A stretch of DNA of 60,493 nucleotides from Haemophilus sputorum CCUG 13788. Its GTDB lineage: Bacteria; Pseudomonadota; Gammaproteobacteria; Enterobacterales; Pasteurellaceae. A model generated the notes under the pieces. That model did not search any database and was not told where the DNA came from. It saw only the letters and a program-made list of their open reading frames with translations. Location: assembly GCF_000238795.1 (NCBI RefSeq), contig NZ_AFNK01000037.1, positions 1-60,493 of the forward strand, read 5' to 3'. Each line of letters opens with the position of its first letter. Within the stretch, counting starts at the first letter, position 1. A program made the translations under genes and the position numbers. Below are positions 43,012 through 53,453 of the stretch, in pieces.

Positions 43012-43740
43012 TTATTCTTCAGTTTTAGCAGCTAACGCTTGGCGCTGCACTTCGAATAACTGTTCGCAACCGCGGTGCGCTAAATCAATAAGTTGTAATA
43101 ATTCCATATGAGAGAATGGTTCGCCTTCTGCTGTACCTTGTACTTCGACTAATCGACCATCATCAACCATCACCACATTCATATCTGTTTCTGCATTAGA
43201 ATCTTCAACATATTCTAAATCACACACAGCTTCACCATCGACGATACCAACAGAAATGGCGGCAACTAATCCTTTCATTGGATTGGTTTTTAATGTGCCA
43301 TCTGCCACTAATTTGCTTAGCGCATCATGTAATGCAATGCAAGCGCCAGTAATAGATGCGGTACGTGTGCCACCGTCGGCTTGAATAACATCACAATCAA
43401 CGGTAACAGTCCGCTCACCTAATGCTTTTAAATCTACTACTGCACGTAAAGAACGCGCGATCAAACGTTGAATTTCCATTGTACGCCCGCCTTGTTTACC
43501 TTTTGCAGCTTCGCGCGCCATTCGGCTATGCGTTGAGCGTGGTAACATACCGTATTCAGCCGTTACCCAGCCTTGCTGCTGCCCTTTTAAGAAACGCGGT
43601 ACAGTTTCTTCAACAGTGGCATTACACAACACTTTTGTTTCACCAAACTCAACTAATACTGAACCTTCCGCATAGCGGGTGTAATGGCGAGTGATTGTCA
43701 CTGGGCGAACTTGTTGAGCTTCACGATTATTTGGGCGCAT
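43012..43740 (-). CDS. rph: ribonuclease PH
   Basis: Phosphate-dependent 3' exoribonuclease trimming tRNA precursors. Start [20 protein letters not shown] is the family N-terminus (AAGGA upstream); 34 further upstream codons have no support. Motifs [54 protein letters not shown]. 242 residues, full length. Confidence 0.95.
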   Translation of the reverse strand: MRPNNREAQQVRPVTITRHYTRYAEGSVLVEFGETKVLCNATVEETVPRFLKGQQQGWVTAEYGMLPRSTHSRMAREAAKGKQGGRTMEIQRLIARSLRAVVDLKALGERTVTVDCDVIQADGGTRTASITGACIALHDALSKLVADGTLKTNPMKGLVAAISVGIVDGEAVCDLEYVEDSNAETDMNVVMVDDGRLVEVQGTAEGEPFSHMELLQLIDLAHRGCEQLFEVQRQALAAKTEE

Positions 43741-43840
43741 TCTTCTATTCCTTCTAAATAAAATTTTGCCCATTCTAACAAATAAACAGTACAATGGTGC
43801 GAATTTTATTAGCGGCTTTTGCCTAATGTAAGGAATTATC

Positions 43841-44704
43841 ATGATTTATAGTATGACTGCCTTTGCGCATCTTGAACTGAAAAAAAATTGGGGCAATGCG
43901 GTTTGGGAAATTCGTTCCGTTAACCAACGTTTTTTAGAAACCTATTTCCGTTTACCTGAAGCGTTTCGCCATTTAGAAATGGGATTACGCGAGCGCTTAA
44001 GAGCAACGCTTACACGCGGAAAAGTGGAATGTAGCTTGCGTATTGAACTGACTAATAATGAAAGCAACGAATTGGCACTTAATCATGCTTATGCAGAAAA
44101 AGTTGTCAGTGCGCTAAAAAGTTTACAAACCATTGCTGGAGCAGGCGAAATCAATTTAGTTGATGTATTAAGATATCCTGGTGTGGTTGATAGCCAGAAC
44201 CAAGATCTCGACCAAATCGCAGAAGATTTATTAGCCGGTTTCGAGCAAATTTTAGCTGAATTTATCGCAATGCGTGGGCGTGAAGGGGCAAATCTTCAAA
44301 CCTTGATTCAGCAACGTTTAGATACCATCAGCGAAATCGCCACCCGAGTACAAGCCCAAATGCCAAGCATTTTGCAATGGCAAAAAGAACGCCTCCAACA
44401 ACGGTTTGATGAATTAAATTTACAGCTTGACCCACAACGCCTTGAACAAGAAATGGTGTTGACTGCTCAACGCCTTGATGTTGCTGAAGAACTTGATCGC
44501 TTACAACTGCATGTAAAAGAAACCACATCAATCTTGAAAAAAGGTGGCGCAATTGGCCGTAAATTAGATTTCATGATGCAAGAACTCAACCGTGAATCCA
44601 ACACGCTTGCCTCAAAATCTATCAATGCAGATGTAACTAACTCTGCCGTAGAATTAAAAGTATTGATTGAGCAAATGCGTGAACAAATTCAAAACCTTGA
44701 ATAA
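43841..44704 (+). CDS. yicC: YicC family endoribonuclease
   Basis: 287 residues; N-terminal YicC domain ([25 protein letters not shown]) and C-terminal DUF1732 ([34 protein letters not shown]). E. coli YicC is an endoribonuclease affecting small RNAs. Divergent from rph, as in many gamma-proteobacteria. Confidence 0.93.
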   Translation: MIYSMTAFAHLELKKNWGNAVWEIRSVNQRFLETYFRLPEAFRHLEMGLRERLRATLTRGKVECSLRIELTNNESNELALNHAYAEKVVSALKSLQTIAGAGEINLVDVLRYPGVVDSQNQDLDQIAEDLLAGFEQILAEFIAMRGREGANLQTLIQQRLDTISEIATRVQAQMPSILQWQKERLQQRFDELNLQLDPQRLEQEMVLTAQRLDVAEELDRLQLHVKETTSILKKGGAIGRKLDFMMQELNRESNTLASKSINADVTNSAVELKVLIEQMREQIQNLE

Positions 44705-44721
44705 TTTCGCCACTTAAAAAG

Positions 44722-44748
44722 AAAGCTCAAACGCTGTTTGGGCTTTTT
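44722..44748 (+). terminator. terminator of yicC
   Basis: AAGCTCAAAC-GCT-GTTTGGGCTTTTT hairpin after the stop codon. Confidence 0.75.
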
Positions 44749-44798
44749 GCATTTTCTTCGTAAAATACGACCGCTTGTTTACCCAATTTAGAGGAATA

Positions 44799-45737
44799 AT
44801 GACCCAACAACCTTTAGCCCTGTTCTTAATGGGCCCAACTGCTTCGGGAAAAACCGATTTAGCGATTGCTTTGCGCCAACAACTGCCAGTTGAAGTAATT
44901 AGCGTGGATTCTGCTTTGATCTATAAAGGCATGGATATCGGCACCGCAAAGCCAACTCCGGCAGAATTAGCCTTAGCGCCGCATCGTTTAATTGATATTC
45001 TTGATCCGAAAGAAAGTTATTCAGCGATGAATTTCCGTGAAGATGCTTTAAAAGAAATGGCGGAAATCAGTGCTAGCGGTCGTATTCCTTTATTGGTTGG
45101 CGGTACAATGCTTTATTACAAAGCATTACTTGAAGGGCTTTCGCCACTTCCTTCTGCCGACCCGATTATTCGCGCAGAAATTGAAGAAAAAGCCGCTAAA
45201 ATAGGATGGGCGGGTATGCATCAAGAACTGTTATCAATCGATCCTGTGGCTGGAGCCAGAATCAACCCTAACGACAGCCAGCGAATTAACCGCGCGTTGG
45301 AAGTGTTTTATATTACTGGTAAAACCATGACCGAGCTGACCACGGAAAAAGGGGAAACTTTGCCTTACCGCCTGCTGCAATTTGCCATCGCCCCACAAGA
45401 TCGTGCCATCTTGCATGAGCGGATTGCGCTACGCTTTCAAAAAATGATGGATTTGGGTTTTGAAGAAGAGGTCAAGCGGTTATTTTTGCGGGAAGATTTA
45501 CATATTGACTTACCTTCTATCCGCTGTGTTGGCTACCGCCAGATGTGGGAATATTTACAAGGCGACATTTCTTTAGATGAAGCCATTTATAAAGGCATCT
45601 GCGCCACTCGTCAATTAGCAAAACGCCAAATTACTTGGCTGCGTGGTTGGAAAGATGAAATCACCTGGCTTGATAGCTTAAACCCAGAACAAGCAAAATT
45701 GACAATAATTGACAAAATAGAGAAAAGTTTACGTTAA
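44799..45737 (+). CDS. miaA: tRNA dimethylallyltransferase
   Basis: Adds dimethylallyl to A37 of tRNAs reading UNN codons. P-loop [11 protein letters not shown] near 16, [31 protein letters not shown], and [14 protein letters not shown]. 312 residues from the ATG at 44799 (GAGGA upstream). First gene of the miaA-hfq-hflX group. Confidence 0.96.
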   Translation: MTQQPLALFLMGPTASGKTDLAIALRQQLPVEVISVDSALIYKGMDIGTAKPTPAELALAPHRLIDILDPKESYSAMNFREDALKEMAEISASGRIPLLVGGTMLYYKALLEGLSPLPSADPIIRAEIEEKAAKIGWAGMHQELLSIDPVAGARINPNDSQRINRALEVFYITGKTMTELTTEKGETLPYRLLQFAIAPQDRAILHERIALRFQKMMDLGFEEEVKRLFLREDLHIDLPSIRCVGYRQMWEYLQGDISLDEAIYKGICATRQLAKRQITWLRGWKDEITWLDSLNPEQAKLTIIDKIEKSLR

Positions 45738-45835
45738 CTTTCCACTGATCCGACTTGTTACTATCTAAAGTATGATAAGATTTCTATGCCTAACTGTTAG
45801 TTAGGTTGTCTACAATTATAAAAAAGGAAAATCTA

Positions 45836-46117
45836 ATGGCAAAAGGTCAATCTTTACAAGACCCATATTTAAATGCACTTCGCCGTGAGCGCATTCCTGT
45901 TTCTATTTACTTAGTAAATGGCATTAAATTACAAGGTCAAATTGAATCATTCGACCAATTCGTAATTTTATTAAAAAATACGGTAAGCCAAATGGTTTAT
46001 AAACACGCAATCTCAACTGTCGTTCCGGCACGTGCGGTTTCTCACAATAATAACGGTCACACACAAACCCAGTATCAACACGTTGATTTAGCGCAAGAAA
46101 AACCTGTTACGGAATAA
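45836..46117 (+). CDS. hfq: RNA chaperone Hfq
   Basis: Hexameric Sm-like protein pairing small RNAs with mRNAs. [20 protein letters not shown] start, Sm1 [15 protein letters not shown] and Sm2 [13 protein letters not shown]. 93 residues from the ATG at 45836 (AAAAGGAAA upstream). Lies 98 bp after miaA and one base before hflX. Confidence 0.97.
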   Translation: MAKGQSLQDPYLNALRRERIPVSIYLVNGIKLQGQIESFDQFVILLKNTVSQMVYKHAISTVVPARAVSHNNNGHTQTQYQHVDLAQEKPVTE

Positions 46118-46118
46118 T

Positions 46119-47513
46119 TTGATTATTTCTTCAATCTCAACTCAAACAACGTTACCAAGCGAGGACGAAAATTCATCGCTTGGTTTTCTGTTTCCTGAAA
46201 ACAGTGAAAAAACACACCCAACACAACTTGAAGAAAAAGATCGCGCCATTTTAGTGCACCTTTTTCTCTCGCCTGAAAAAGATATCGAAAACCTAACTGA
46301 GTTTCAAACTCTTGCGCATTCCGCTGGCGTTGAAGTCTTGGCCACGCTTACGACAAGCCGCAGTACACCGCATGCCAAGTATTTTGTTGGCACAGGGAAA
46401 GCCGAAGAAATTCAACAAGCGGTTGAAGCGTTATCTGCCAATTTAGTCTTAGTAAATCATGAACTCAGCCCTTCACAAACCCGTAACTTATCTGCATTAT
46501 GCGGCTGTCGCGTGGTTGATCGCACAGGGCTTATTTTGGATATTTTTGCACAACGGGCAAGAAGCTATGAAGGGAAATTACAAGTTGAATTGGCGCAGTT
46601 AAAGCACCTCTCAACCCGATTAGTCCGCCGTTTAGGTAAGCAAGACCAACAAAAAGGAGGAGCGGTAGGTTTACGCGGGCCTGGGGAAACACAATTAGAA
46701 ACTGACCGTCGTTTAATCAAAGTTCGCATTCAGCAACTGCAACGCCGTTTAGAAAAGGTTAACCAGCAGCGTCATCAAAACCGTAAAACTCGCCAAAAAG
46801 CAGATATTCCAACTGTTTCATTGGTGGGCTATACAAATGCGGGAAAATCCACCTTATTTAACACGCTTACACAAGCAGATGTTTATGCTGCCGATCAACT
46901 GTTTGCAACACTCGATCCGACTTTACGCCGTTTACAACTGCCTGAAGTTGGTACCACGATTTTTGCAGATACGGTTGGCTTTATTCGTAACCTGCCACAT
47001 GATTTAGTTTCGGCCTTTAAATCCACGTTACAAGAAACGTGTGAAGCTACGCTACTCCTTCACGTTATTGATGCCGCAGATGCCCGTAAGCTAGAAAATA
47101 TCAGTGCAGTGAATCAAGTACTTGATGAAATTCGCGCGAATGAAGTCCCCATTTTGCAAGTCTATAACAAAATTGATGCACTCCCTGCGGTTTCACCCTT
47201 TATTGAGCGCGATGAAAATGGAAAACCAATTGCAGTTTATCTCAGTGCGCAATCAGGGCTTGGCGTAGATTTACTTCACCAAGCAATTTGCGAACGTCTT
47301 CGTAATACGTTAGTCACTAAACAGCTCTTATTGCCGCCAACAAGCGGTCAAATTTACGCGCAGTTTTACCAACATCATTGTATTAAGCAAGAACGTTTTA
47401 ATGAATTTGGAGACAGACTTCTGACAATCGAAGTCGATGAAATCCAATGGCAAAAGTGGCTTAAACAATACCCCGAATTAACAGAATATCTAGAATTTGC
47501 ACAATGGGCTTAG
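46119..47513 (+). CDS. hflX: ribosome-associated GTPase HflX
   Basis: Ribosome-splitting GTPase. N-terminal HflX domain ([39 protein letters not shown]), coiled coil ([16 protein letters not shown]), G domain with [23 protein letters not shown] and YNKIDALP. 464 residues assuming a TTG start two bases after hfq's stop codon, with ACGGA upstream. A later start is possible because the first 35 residues are poorly conserved in the family. Confidence 0.92.
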   Translation: MIISSISTQTTLPSEDENSSLGFLFPENSEKTHPTQLEEKDRAILVHLFLSPEKDIENLTEFQTLAHSAGVEVLATLTTSRSTPHAKYFVGTGKAEEIQQAVEALSANLVLVNHELSPSQTRNLSALCGCRVVDRTGLILDIFAQRARSYEGKLQVELAQLKHLSTRLVRRLGKQDQQKGGAVGLRGPGETQLETDRRLIKVRIQQLQRRLEKVNQQRHQNRKTRQKADIPTVSLVGYTNAGKSTLFNTLTQADVYAADQLFATLDPTLRRLQLPEVGTTIFADTVGFIRNLPHDLVSAFKSTLQETCEATLLLHVIDAADARKLENISAVNQVLDEIRANEVPILQVYNKIDALPAVSPFIERDENGKPIAVYLSAQSGLGVDLLHQAICERLRNTLVTKQLLLPPTSGQIYAQFYQHHCIKQERFNEFGDRLLTIEVDEIQWQKWLKQYPELTEYLEFAQWA

Positions 47514-47536
47514 CACTTCTCGCTAAGTTTACCCAA

Positions 47537-47575
47537 TCATCCCTCCCCTCTCAGCCAAAGAGGGGATTCTTTTTT
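47537..47575. terminator. terminator after hflX, palindrome related to the his repeat
   Basis: CCCCTCT-CAGCCA-AAGAGGGG followed by ATTCTTTTTTT. The palindrome closely resembles the one inside each arm of the element at 40636-40748. Confidence 0.7.
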
Positions 47576-47601
47576 TCATACCAAAAGACAAAGCAAAAAA
47601 G

Positions 47602-48456
47602 CTATTTCTCGCCTAAATTTTCCAGCCCATATTGATAAAGCGCATTTTTCTTGTAACCAAAAGTTTCTGCAACAATACCGGCTGCTTTTTTCAATGGCAG
47701 CTCTTTGCAAAGTAAGGCCAATAATTTGACCGCTTGTGAAGAAAATTCTGCGCTCTCAGTTTCCGGCTTTCCTTCCACCACTAATACAATTTCTCCTTTG
47801 ATGCGGTTACTATCCTCTTTTAGCCATGAGATTAACTTTCCTAAGCTATCGCCATGAATCGTTTCCCAAGTTTTGGTCAGCTCTCGTGCCATCACAATAT
47901 AGCGTTCCTCTCCAAAGATTGTTTGCATATCTGCAAGCGTCTCTAAAATTCGGTGGGTAGATTCATAAAAAATTAAGGTGCGAGGCTCTTCGGCTAAAGC
48001 TTCAAGCTTATCACAACGAGATTTTGATTTTGCCGGTAAGAACCCTTCAAAGCAGAAACGGTCTGATGCAATACCAGAAGCGCATAACGCAGTAATTGCT
48101 GCGCAAGCGCCAGGAATCGGCACAACCTGAATACCCGCTTGACGGCAATGACGAACTAAATGAAAACCAGGGTCACTAATTAGTGGCGTACCTGCATCTG
48201 AAATCAGAGCAATATTTATACCTTGTTGGAGCTTTTCAACCAAAACAGTGGCTTTTTGCTGCTCATTATGATCGTGTAAAGCGAAGAAAGGCTTTTTAAT
48301 GCCGTAATGACTTAATAATAGCCCGCTATGACGAGTGTCTTCAGCCGCAATTAAATCGACTGTTTCAAAAGTTTCTAATGCGCGCTGAGTAATATCGCCT
48401 AAGTTTCCAATGGGCGTGGCAACAATATACAATATGCCTTTTTGTTCGTTTTTCAT
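47602..48456 (-). CDS. rsmI: 16S rRNA (cytidine1402-2'-O)-methyltransferase
   Basis: Tetrapyrrole-methylase-fold SAM enzyme, 284 residues. [19 protein letters not shown] start, [44 protein letters not shown]. Divergent from lpoA, the usual arrangement. Confidence 0.95.
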   Translation of the reverse strand: MKNEQKGILYIVATPIGNLGDITQRALETFETVDLIAAEDTRHSGLLLSHYGIKKPFFALHDHNEQQKATVLVEKLQQGINIALISDAGTPLISDPGFHLVRHCRQAGIQVVPIPGACAAITALCASGIASDRFCFEGFLPAKSKSRCDKLEALAEEPRTLIFYESTHRILETLADMQTIFGEERYIVMARELTKTWETIHGDSLGKLISWLKEDSNRIKGEIVLVVEGKPETESAEFSSQAVKLLALLCKELPLKKAAGIVAETFGYKKNALYQYGLENLGEK

Positions 48457-48535
48457 TTGATTTTACATCGTTTGATAAGTAAGATTTGACATTATCTGAG
48501 CACATTGCTCAATGACACTAATCTTGGAGTTATAT

Positions 48536-50278
48536 ATGGCAACTATTTTAAAACAGAAAATGAAAACTGTCTTTATGCCAACTGCACTTGCCCTACTTAT
48601 TTCTGCTTGCGCTTCAGAAAATTTAGTTACGCAATCGATTAAAAATGAAGCGTATGCAAGTTCTGAATTTTATATTAACAAAGCTGATAGCGTAAAAGAT
48701 GAAGAAGATAAAATCACTTATCATCTTTTAGCTGTACGTAAATTGATTGAAGAAAATAAAGCAGAAGAAGCGCAAAACACTTTTGATGAATTAACAAATT
48801 CGCCTAAATTGATGGAAGCACTACAAAAAAATGAAGTGCAAAAAATGGAATATGCTTTAGTTTCTGCGCAATTATATGCTGCGCGTGGTAACAATGAGCA
48901 AGCGCAAACTTTATTAAGAAATCTACCGCTTGCACAATTAAGCCAAGTTCAAATGCTACGTTTTTATCAAACGCAAGCGAACATTGCCGAAAACCAACGT
49001 GACCCAGTGGAAATTGTCCGCGCACGTTCAATGATGAATAACTATTTAACCGATAATAAAGCGCGTCAGGAAAACAACGATACAATTTGGTCAACCTTAA
49101 GAAAAGGTAACCGTGCAACAATTGAACAGGCGAGCATTAAAGCTGGAGAAATTGAATTTGCGGGTTGGATTGCACTCATTACTGCTTATAACCAAAACGT
49201 TAACAATCCTGCACAAATGCAGCAAGCCATGAATAACTGGCGTGCTCAATATCCAACACACAGTGCGACGAATTTACTGCCTTCTGAGTTACAAAGCGTG
49301 AATAGCTATCAACAAACTCAGCTTAATGATATTGCACTTTTATTACCATTAAGCGGAGAGGCACAAGCCTTAGGTCAAATCATTAAAAGTGGTTTTGATG
49401 AAGCCAAAGGCGATAACCCAATTCGTATTCAAGTGTTAGATACTGATTCAGCCGATCCAGCTACCTTAGTTGAACAAGCAAAACAAAACGGTGCAAATTT
49501 AATTGTCGGCCCATTATTAAAAGACCGTATTGATAGCCTATTAGCAAGCCCTGCAATTAATGGGGTAAATGTATTAGCGTTAAATGCGACACCAAATGCT
49601 AAAGCACTATCGCAAGTTTGCTACTATGGTCTATCGCCTGAAGCTGAAGCAAAAGCAGCAGCAGAAAAAATGTTCCAAGACGGACAACGTAATGCATATG
49701 TTTCTGCGCCACAAGATGATTTCGGTCAAAGAGCTGCAGATGCCTTTACTACTCGCTGGCGCCAATTAACCGGTAGCGATGCTGATGTGCGTTACTACAA
49801 CAGCAGCGAAGATGCAACTGCAGGTATCCAAAGCACAAATGCAAGCCAAGGTGGTCTGTATTTACTCGGTACCGCAGAACAAGTGTATGAAATCAAGCAA
49901 GGTGTAGATTCTACGCCACTGAAAGGCGTTTTCGCAATTTACACTTCATCACGCAGTAATGCCCCAACTAATGGCGCAGACTATTACACAGCAATGGAAG
50001 GTGTAAAATTCAGCGAAATTCCATTATTAGCAGATCCAAGTTCAGATGAATATCAAAAAGCTGCCACACTCACAGCGAGCGATTTCCAAAGAATGCGCTT
50101 ATATGCTATGGGAGCAGATGCTTGGTTACTTGCAAATAAATTTAATGAAGTGAGCAAAATTCCAGGCTATCAAGTTTCTGGTTTAACTGGGAACTTAAGT
50201 GCGGGCAGAAACTGCCAAATTGAACGCTCACTGTCATGGATGCAATATCATAATGGCGCTGTGGAACAAGCTCGTTAA
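48536..50278 (+). CDS. lpoA: penicillin-binding protein activator LpoA
   Basis: Outer-membrane lipoprotein that stimulates PBP1A. Signal with lipobox LLISAC (Cys near residue 26), an N-terminal TPR-like domain (about 35-250) and a C-terminal periplasmic-binding-protein-like domain ([21 protein letters not shown]). 580 residues from the ATG at 48536 (TTGGAG upstream). Its end overlaps yraN by 26 bp. Confidence 0.93.
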   Translation: MATILKQKMKTVFMPTALALLISACASENLVTQSIKNEAYASSEFYINKADSVKDEEDKITYHLLAVRKLIEENKAEEAQNTFDELTNSPKLMEALQKNEVQKMEYALVSAQLYAARGNNEQAQTLLRNLPLAQLSQVQMLRFYQTQANIAENQRDPVEIVRARSMMNNYLTDNKARQENNDTIWSTLRKGNRATIEQASIKAGEIEFAGWIALITAYNQNVNNPAQMQQAMNNWRAQYPTHSATNLLPSELQSVNSYQQTQLNDIALLLPLSGEAQALGQIIKSGFDEAKGDNPIRIQVLDTDSADPATLVEQAKQNGANLIVGPLLKDRIDSLLASPAINGVNVLALNATPNAKALSQVCYYGLSPEAEAKAAAEKMFQDGQRNAYVSAPQDDFGQRAADAFTTRWRQLTGSDADVRYYNSSEDATAGIQSTNASQGGLYLLGTAEQVYEIKQGVDSTPLKGVFAIYTSSRSNAPTNGADYYTAMEGVKFSEIPLLADPSSDEYQKAATLTASDFQRMRLYAMGADAWLLANKFNEVSKIPGYQVSGLTGNLSAGRNCQIERSLSWMQYHNGAVEQAR

Positions 50279-50636
50279 TCAAACCAATCGACGGGCACAA
50301 GGCTCAATCTATGAGCAACAAGCCCGTCAATATTTAGAATCGCAAGGGCTAAAATTTATTGAAGCCAATGCAACCTTTAAATGTGGCGAATTAGATTTAG
50401 TCATGCAAGCGCAAGAAACGTTCGTCTTTGTCGAAGTTCGCCAACGTAAAAGTGCTAAATTCGGTTCTGCCGTAGAAAGCATTGACTACCGTAAACAACA
50501 GAAATGGCAACAAGCTGCAAATTTATGGCTGATGAAACACCATCAACAAAGCCTAGAAACCGCTAACTGCCGTTTTGATGTTGTCGCCTTTGAAGGCAAC
50601 CAACCACCGCTTTGGATTCCCAATTTCCTTGGCTAA
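50253..50636 (+). CDS. yraN: YraN family (UPF0102) endonuclease-like protein
   Basis: 127 residues. [22 protein letters not shown] and [13 protein letters not shown] match the restriction-endonuclease-like UPF0102 fold with its D-(E/Q)VRxR core. Cellular role unknown. The start at 50253 agrees with family length and overlaps lpoA. Confidence 0.9.
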   Translation: MALWNKLVNQTNRRAQGSIYEQQARQYLESQGLKFIEANATFKCGELDLVMQAQETFVFVEVRQRKSAKFGSAVESIDYRKQQKWQQAANLWLMKHHQQSLETANCRFDVVAFEGNQPPLWIPNFLG

Positions 50637-50661
50637 TTATTCATTTGTCGAGCAGGCTGAT

Positions 50662-51240
50662 ATGTTAGAAAAAATTCAAGCACAGTTTAACGAAAGTATC
50701 CAAACTCAAATTCAAATGGCAAATGAAATGCCACCAATTTTGAATGAGTGTGCGCAACGCATTGTACAATGCCTACTTAGCGATAACAAAATCATTGTTT
50801 GCGGACATGGGCGTTCTTATATCAATGCACAGCTATTGGTAAGCTATCTTCTGCATCGTTATCAGCTAGCTCGACCTAGCTTTGCCGCGCAATTATTACA
50901 TTTTGACGGCGTGCTTGCTGGCGTCATGGTTGAAGAAAATGAACTTGCACATCTTTATAGCAAACAGCTGCAAGCCATTGGTAAAGAAGGCGATCTTTTC
51001 ATTACTTTCTCGCCTTCAGGCAATGAACAAGCGGTCTTAAATGCGAGCCATGCTGCAAAAAATATTGGCATGAATATTTTAGCATTTAGCAGTAGCCGAA
51101 ACGATCATACTAAAGGCTTACTTGATGATCACGATTTAGAGATCATCATTCCTTCACACAATGAAGCAAGGATTCTAGAAAGCCACCAATTTTGCGTCAA
51201 TTTGCTCGGTGAGCTGATTGATAGCCTACTTTTTTCCTAA
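50662..51240 (+). CDS. diaA: DnaA initiator-associating protein DiaA
   Basis: SIS-domain protein that promotes DnaA assembly at oriC in E. coli. FNESIQTQIQMANEMPP start, VCGHGRSYINAQLL, SPSGNEQAVLNA and IPSHNEARILE. 192 residues from 50662. The lpoA-yraN-diaA-dolP order is the E. coli order and supports this over GmhA. Confidence 0.9.
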   Translation: MLEKIQAQFNESIQTQIQMANEMPPILNECAQRIVQCLLSDNKIIVCGHGRSYINAQLLVSYLLHRYQLARPSFAAQLLHFDGVLAGVMVEENELAHLYSKQLQAIGKEGDLFITFSPSGNEQAVLNASHAAKNIGMNILAFSSSRNDHTKGLLDDHDLEIIIPSHNEARILESHQFCVNLLGELIDSLLFS

Positions 51241-51258
51241 AAATACACAGGAGTATTT

Positions 51259-51846
51259 ATGTCTATGTTAAAACGACTCTCAACCCTTATTTTAACTGGT
51301 GTATCCCTTCTTAGCTTACAAGGCTGTTTGGCTACAGCTGTTGTAACCAGTGCAGCTGTTGCGACCAAAGTTGCAACAGATCCTCGTTCAGCTGGTACAC
51401 AAATTGATGATGAAATTTTAGAAGAACGTGTAGCTCATAACCTTAACAATGACGCACAACTCAAAGAAGAAGCACGTATCAACGTCGTGGCTTATAACGG
51501 TAAAATCTTGTTAATTGGTCAAGCGCCAAATCACTCAACTATCGAAAGCGCTAAAAATCTTGCAGCAGGTGTGAATGGTGTAAATGATGTTTATAACGAA
51601 ATCCGTGTTGGTGAAAAAATCAATGTCAGCCAGATTTCTGTTGATAGTTATATCACTAGCGTAATTAAGTCTAAATTATTGGTTAATTCAGAAGTGAAAA
51701 CCACTGAAGTAAAAGTCATTACTGAAAATGGCGAAGTGTTCTTAATGGGTAAACTTGATGCCCAACAAGCAGATGCCGCAGCAGAAGTTGCCCGCAATGT
51801 TAGTGGTGTGACAAAAGTGATTAAAGTCATTACTTATGCCCAATAG
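51259..51846 (+). CDS. dolP: division/outer-membrane stress lipoprotein DolP (YraP)
   Basis: 195 residues with lipobox SLQGC (Cys near 23) and two BON domains (about 50-115 and 120-190: INVVAYNGKILLIGQAP, VKVITENGEVFLMGKL). In E. coli it supports outer-membrane integrity and amidase activation. Ends 9 bp before the thioredoxin-like gene. Confidence 0.92.
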   Translation: MSMLKRLSTLILTGVSLLSLQGCLATAVVTSAAVATKVATDPRSAGTQIDDEILEERVAHNLNNDAQLKEEARINVVAYNGKILLIGQAPNHSTIESAKNLAAGVNGVNDVYNEIRVGEKINVSQISVDSYITSVIKSKLLVNSEVKTTEVKVITENGEVFLMGKLDAQQADAAAEVARNVSGVTKVIKVITYAQ

Positions 51847-51855
51847 GAGAACAAT

Positions 51856-52362
51856 ATGGCTGCGCATTTTTATGAATATTTAGAATTTAATAGCGAAGAA
51901 GATCGTGAAAATCAGTTAGATGTGTATGTTGGCGTACAACTTAGCGCTGAAACGGAAGCCGCGATTAAAGCAATTTCATCACCCAGCCACTATCTTGTGA
52001 TGGCAGAACCTTTCTGCCCAGATTGTGTAGAGGTAGTGGCCTATTTCCAACGCATGGCAAAGCTTAATCCTAATATTCATGTCAGTTATGTCTCGCGTAA
52101 AGAGAAGAAAGAACGCAAACATTACGATAGCGAAGCGCAGCAACAAGTTGTCATGGCAGAGGAAAAAATCCCAAGTATTTTCCGCCTAAATGGAGAGGAA
52201 ACCACCTTGGTGCTGAGTGAATTTCCTGCCAGCATTCAAGCTAAAATGGCTAAGGAACCCGAGCAGCGAGAAGCTATCCGAGCGGATTTCCGTATGGGAA
52301 AATTAGGGCATCTGATTGAAGCAGATTTGCGAGCGATATTCACACAAAATCAAACATCATAA
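51856..52362 (+). CDS. thioredoxin-family protein with CPDC motif
   Basis: 168 residues. A thioredoxin-like fold with EPFCPDCVEVVAYF (CXXC near 53-56) and IPSIFRLNG as the cis-Pro segment. Resembles the Thioredoxin_9 family. No signal peptide, so cytoplasmic. Probably cotranscribed with dolP. Substrate unknown. Confidence 0.8.
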   Translation: MAAHFYEYLEFNSEEDRENQLDVYVGVQLSAETEAAIKAISSPSHYLVMAEPFCPDCVEVVAYFQRMAKLNPNIHVSYVSRKEKKERKHYDSEAQQQVVMAEEKIPSIFRLNGEETTLVLSEFPASIQAKMAKEPEQREAIRADFRMGKLGHLIEADLRAIFTQNQTS

Positions 52363-52366
52363 AAAC

Positions 52367-52404
52367 AAATCGGCGTAAAACTTTCAACAGTTTTACGCCG
52401 ATTT
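52367..52404. terminator. bidirectional terminator
   Basis: AAATCGGCGTAAAAC / GTTTTACGCCGATTT, perfect 15-bp arms, followed by a USS; between convergent genes. Confidence 0.9.
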
Positions 52405-52431
52405 CGCAAGCGGTCAAATTTTAAGACTGCT

Positions 52432-52674
52432 TTACCAAACCAATTCGCCCTTTTGTTTTAAAAGCCAAAGTTGGTAAAGATTCACGCAAACTAAGAAGGC
52501 ATTAAGCAATGCCACAGGATAAGCTGTAATAATCAATGAATAAATCACAAACAATGTTGCACCTAGTGCATTGATAGCGCGTAAACGAGCCATTGATTTA
52601 CATAAAAATGATACTGCCACTAAAAAAGTCGCAATATAACCTAACAATTCAATACTAAATGGAACACTATTCAT
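52432..52674 (-). CDS. YgjV-like small inner-membrane protein
   Basis: 80 residues with three hydrophobic segments (about 8-28, 33-52, 55-74). LLGYIATFLVAVSFL and RLRAINALGATLFVIYSLI match the YgjV inner-membrane family. Function unknown. Confidence 0.75.
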   Translation of the reverse strand: MNSVPFSIELLGYIATFLVAVSFLCKSMARLRAINALGATLFVIYSLIITAYPVALLNAFLVCVNLYQLWLLKQKGELVW

Positions 52675-52822
52675 ATTCTCTTCCTCAAAAGTAATATTTC
52701 TTATAAAGACATCATAAAGGATTTTTCTTTAGAGAAAAAGGGCGAAAATTTAAGCAACCGATTGCCACTGAAAATAATTTGATTCCTTCTTAAAAAAGTA
52801 AAAGATATAGAAAATAGCACGT

Positions 52823-53398
52823 TTAATTCTTTGCCTGCATTTTGGCAAAACAGTCATTAATATGGTCATTCACTAAGCCCATTGATTGCATAAACGCATA
52901 ACAAGTCGTTTCACCAACAAAGACAAATCCCCGCTTTTTCAATGCCTTAGAAAGTGCTTTGGAAGTTTCTGTTTTAGCAGGTACGCATGAAAGATTCGGT
53001 ACATTGTTGATCTGTGGCTTACCACCGACAAATGACCAAATAAATTGGCTAAAATCTTCACCCTTCTCTCGCATAGCTAAATAAGCTCTCGCATTTTTAA
53101 CAATGGCTTCAAGCTTTTTTCGATGACGAATTAGCCCAGCATTTTCCATTAGCAAATCAATATCAATCTCTGTCATTTGCGCAATTTTTTCTGGGTCAAA
53201 TTGAAAAAATGCGGCACGATAGGCTTCGCGTTTTTTCAATACGGTAATCCAAGAAAGCCCCGCTTGCTGACCTTCTAAACATATTTTTTCAAATAATTTA
53301 AGCGAATCAAACTGAGGTTTACCCCATTCTTCATCATGGTAGTGGATATAAATATTACTTTCGCCTACCCAACCACAACGGGTTAAATGTGTTGCCAT
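52823..53398 (-). CDS. tag: DNA-3-methyladenine glycosylase I
   Basis: Base-excision repair enzyme removing 3-methyladenine. RCGWVGESNIYIHYHDEEWG, FEKICLEGQQAGLSWITVL and the zinc ligands Cys and His near both ends are family features (TTCYAFMQSMGLVNDH). 191 residues from the ATG at 53398 with GGAGGAAAT upstream. Confidence 0.95.
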   Translation of the reverse strand: MATHLTRCGWVGESNIYIHYHDEEWGKPQFDSLKLFEKICLEGQQAGLSWITVLKKREAYRAAFFQFDPEKIAQMTEIDIDLLMENAGLIRHRKKLEAIVKNARAYLAMREKGEDFSQFIWSFVGGKPQINNVPNLSCVPAKTETSKALSKALKKRGFVFVGETTCYAFMQSMGLVNDHINDCFAKMQAKN

Positions 53399-53420
53399 TT
53401 GCAAATTTCCTCCAAAAAAT

Positions 53421-53446
53421 AACCGCTTGTCAGCTAACAAGCGGTT
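53421..53446 (-). terminator. USS dyad terminator of nlpD
   Basis: AACCGCTTGT-CAGCTA-ACAAGCGGTT: two uptake signals forming a perfect 10-bp stem, followed by a T-run on the minus strand just past nlpD. Confidence 0.85.
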
Positions 53447-53453
53447 AGTAATT

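Noticed and set aside
43741-43842. 34-codon N-terminal extension of rph
   Set aside because: Overlaps the yicC start region and lacks family support.
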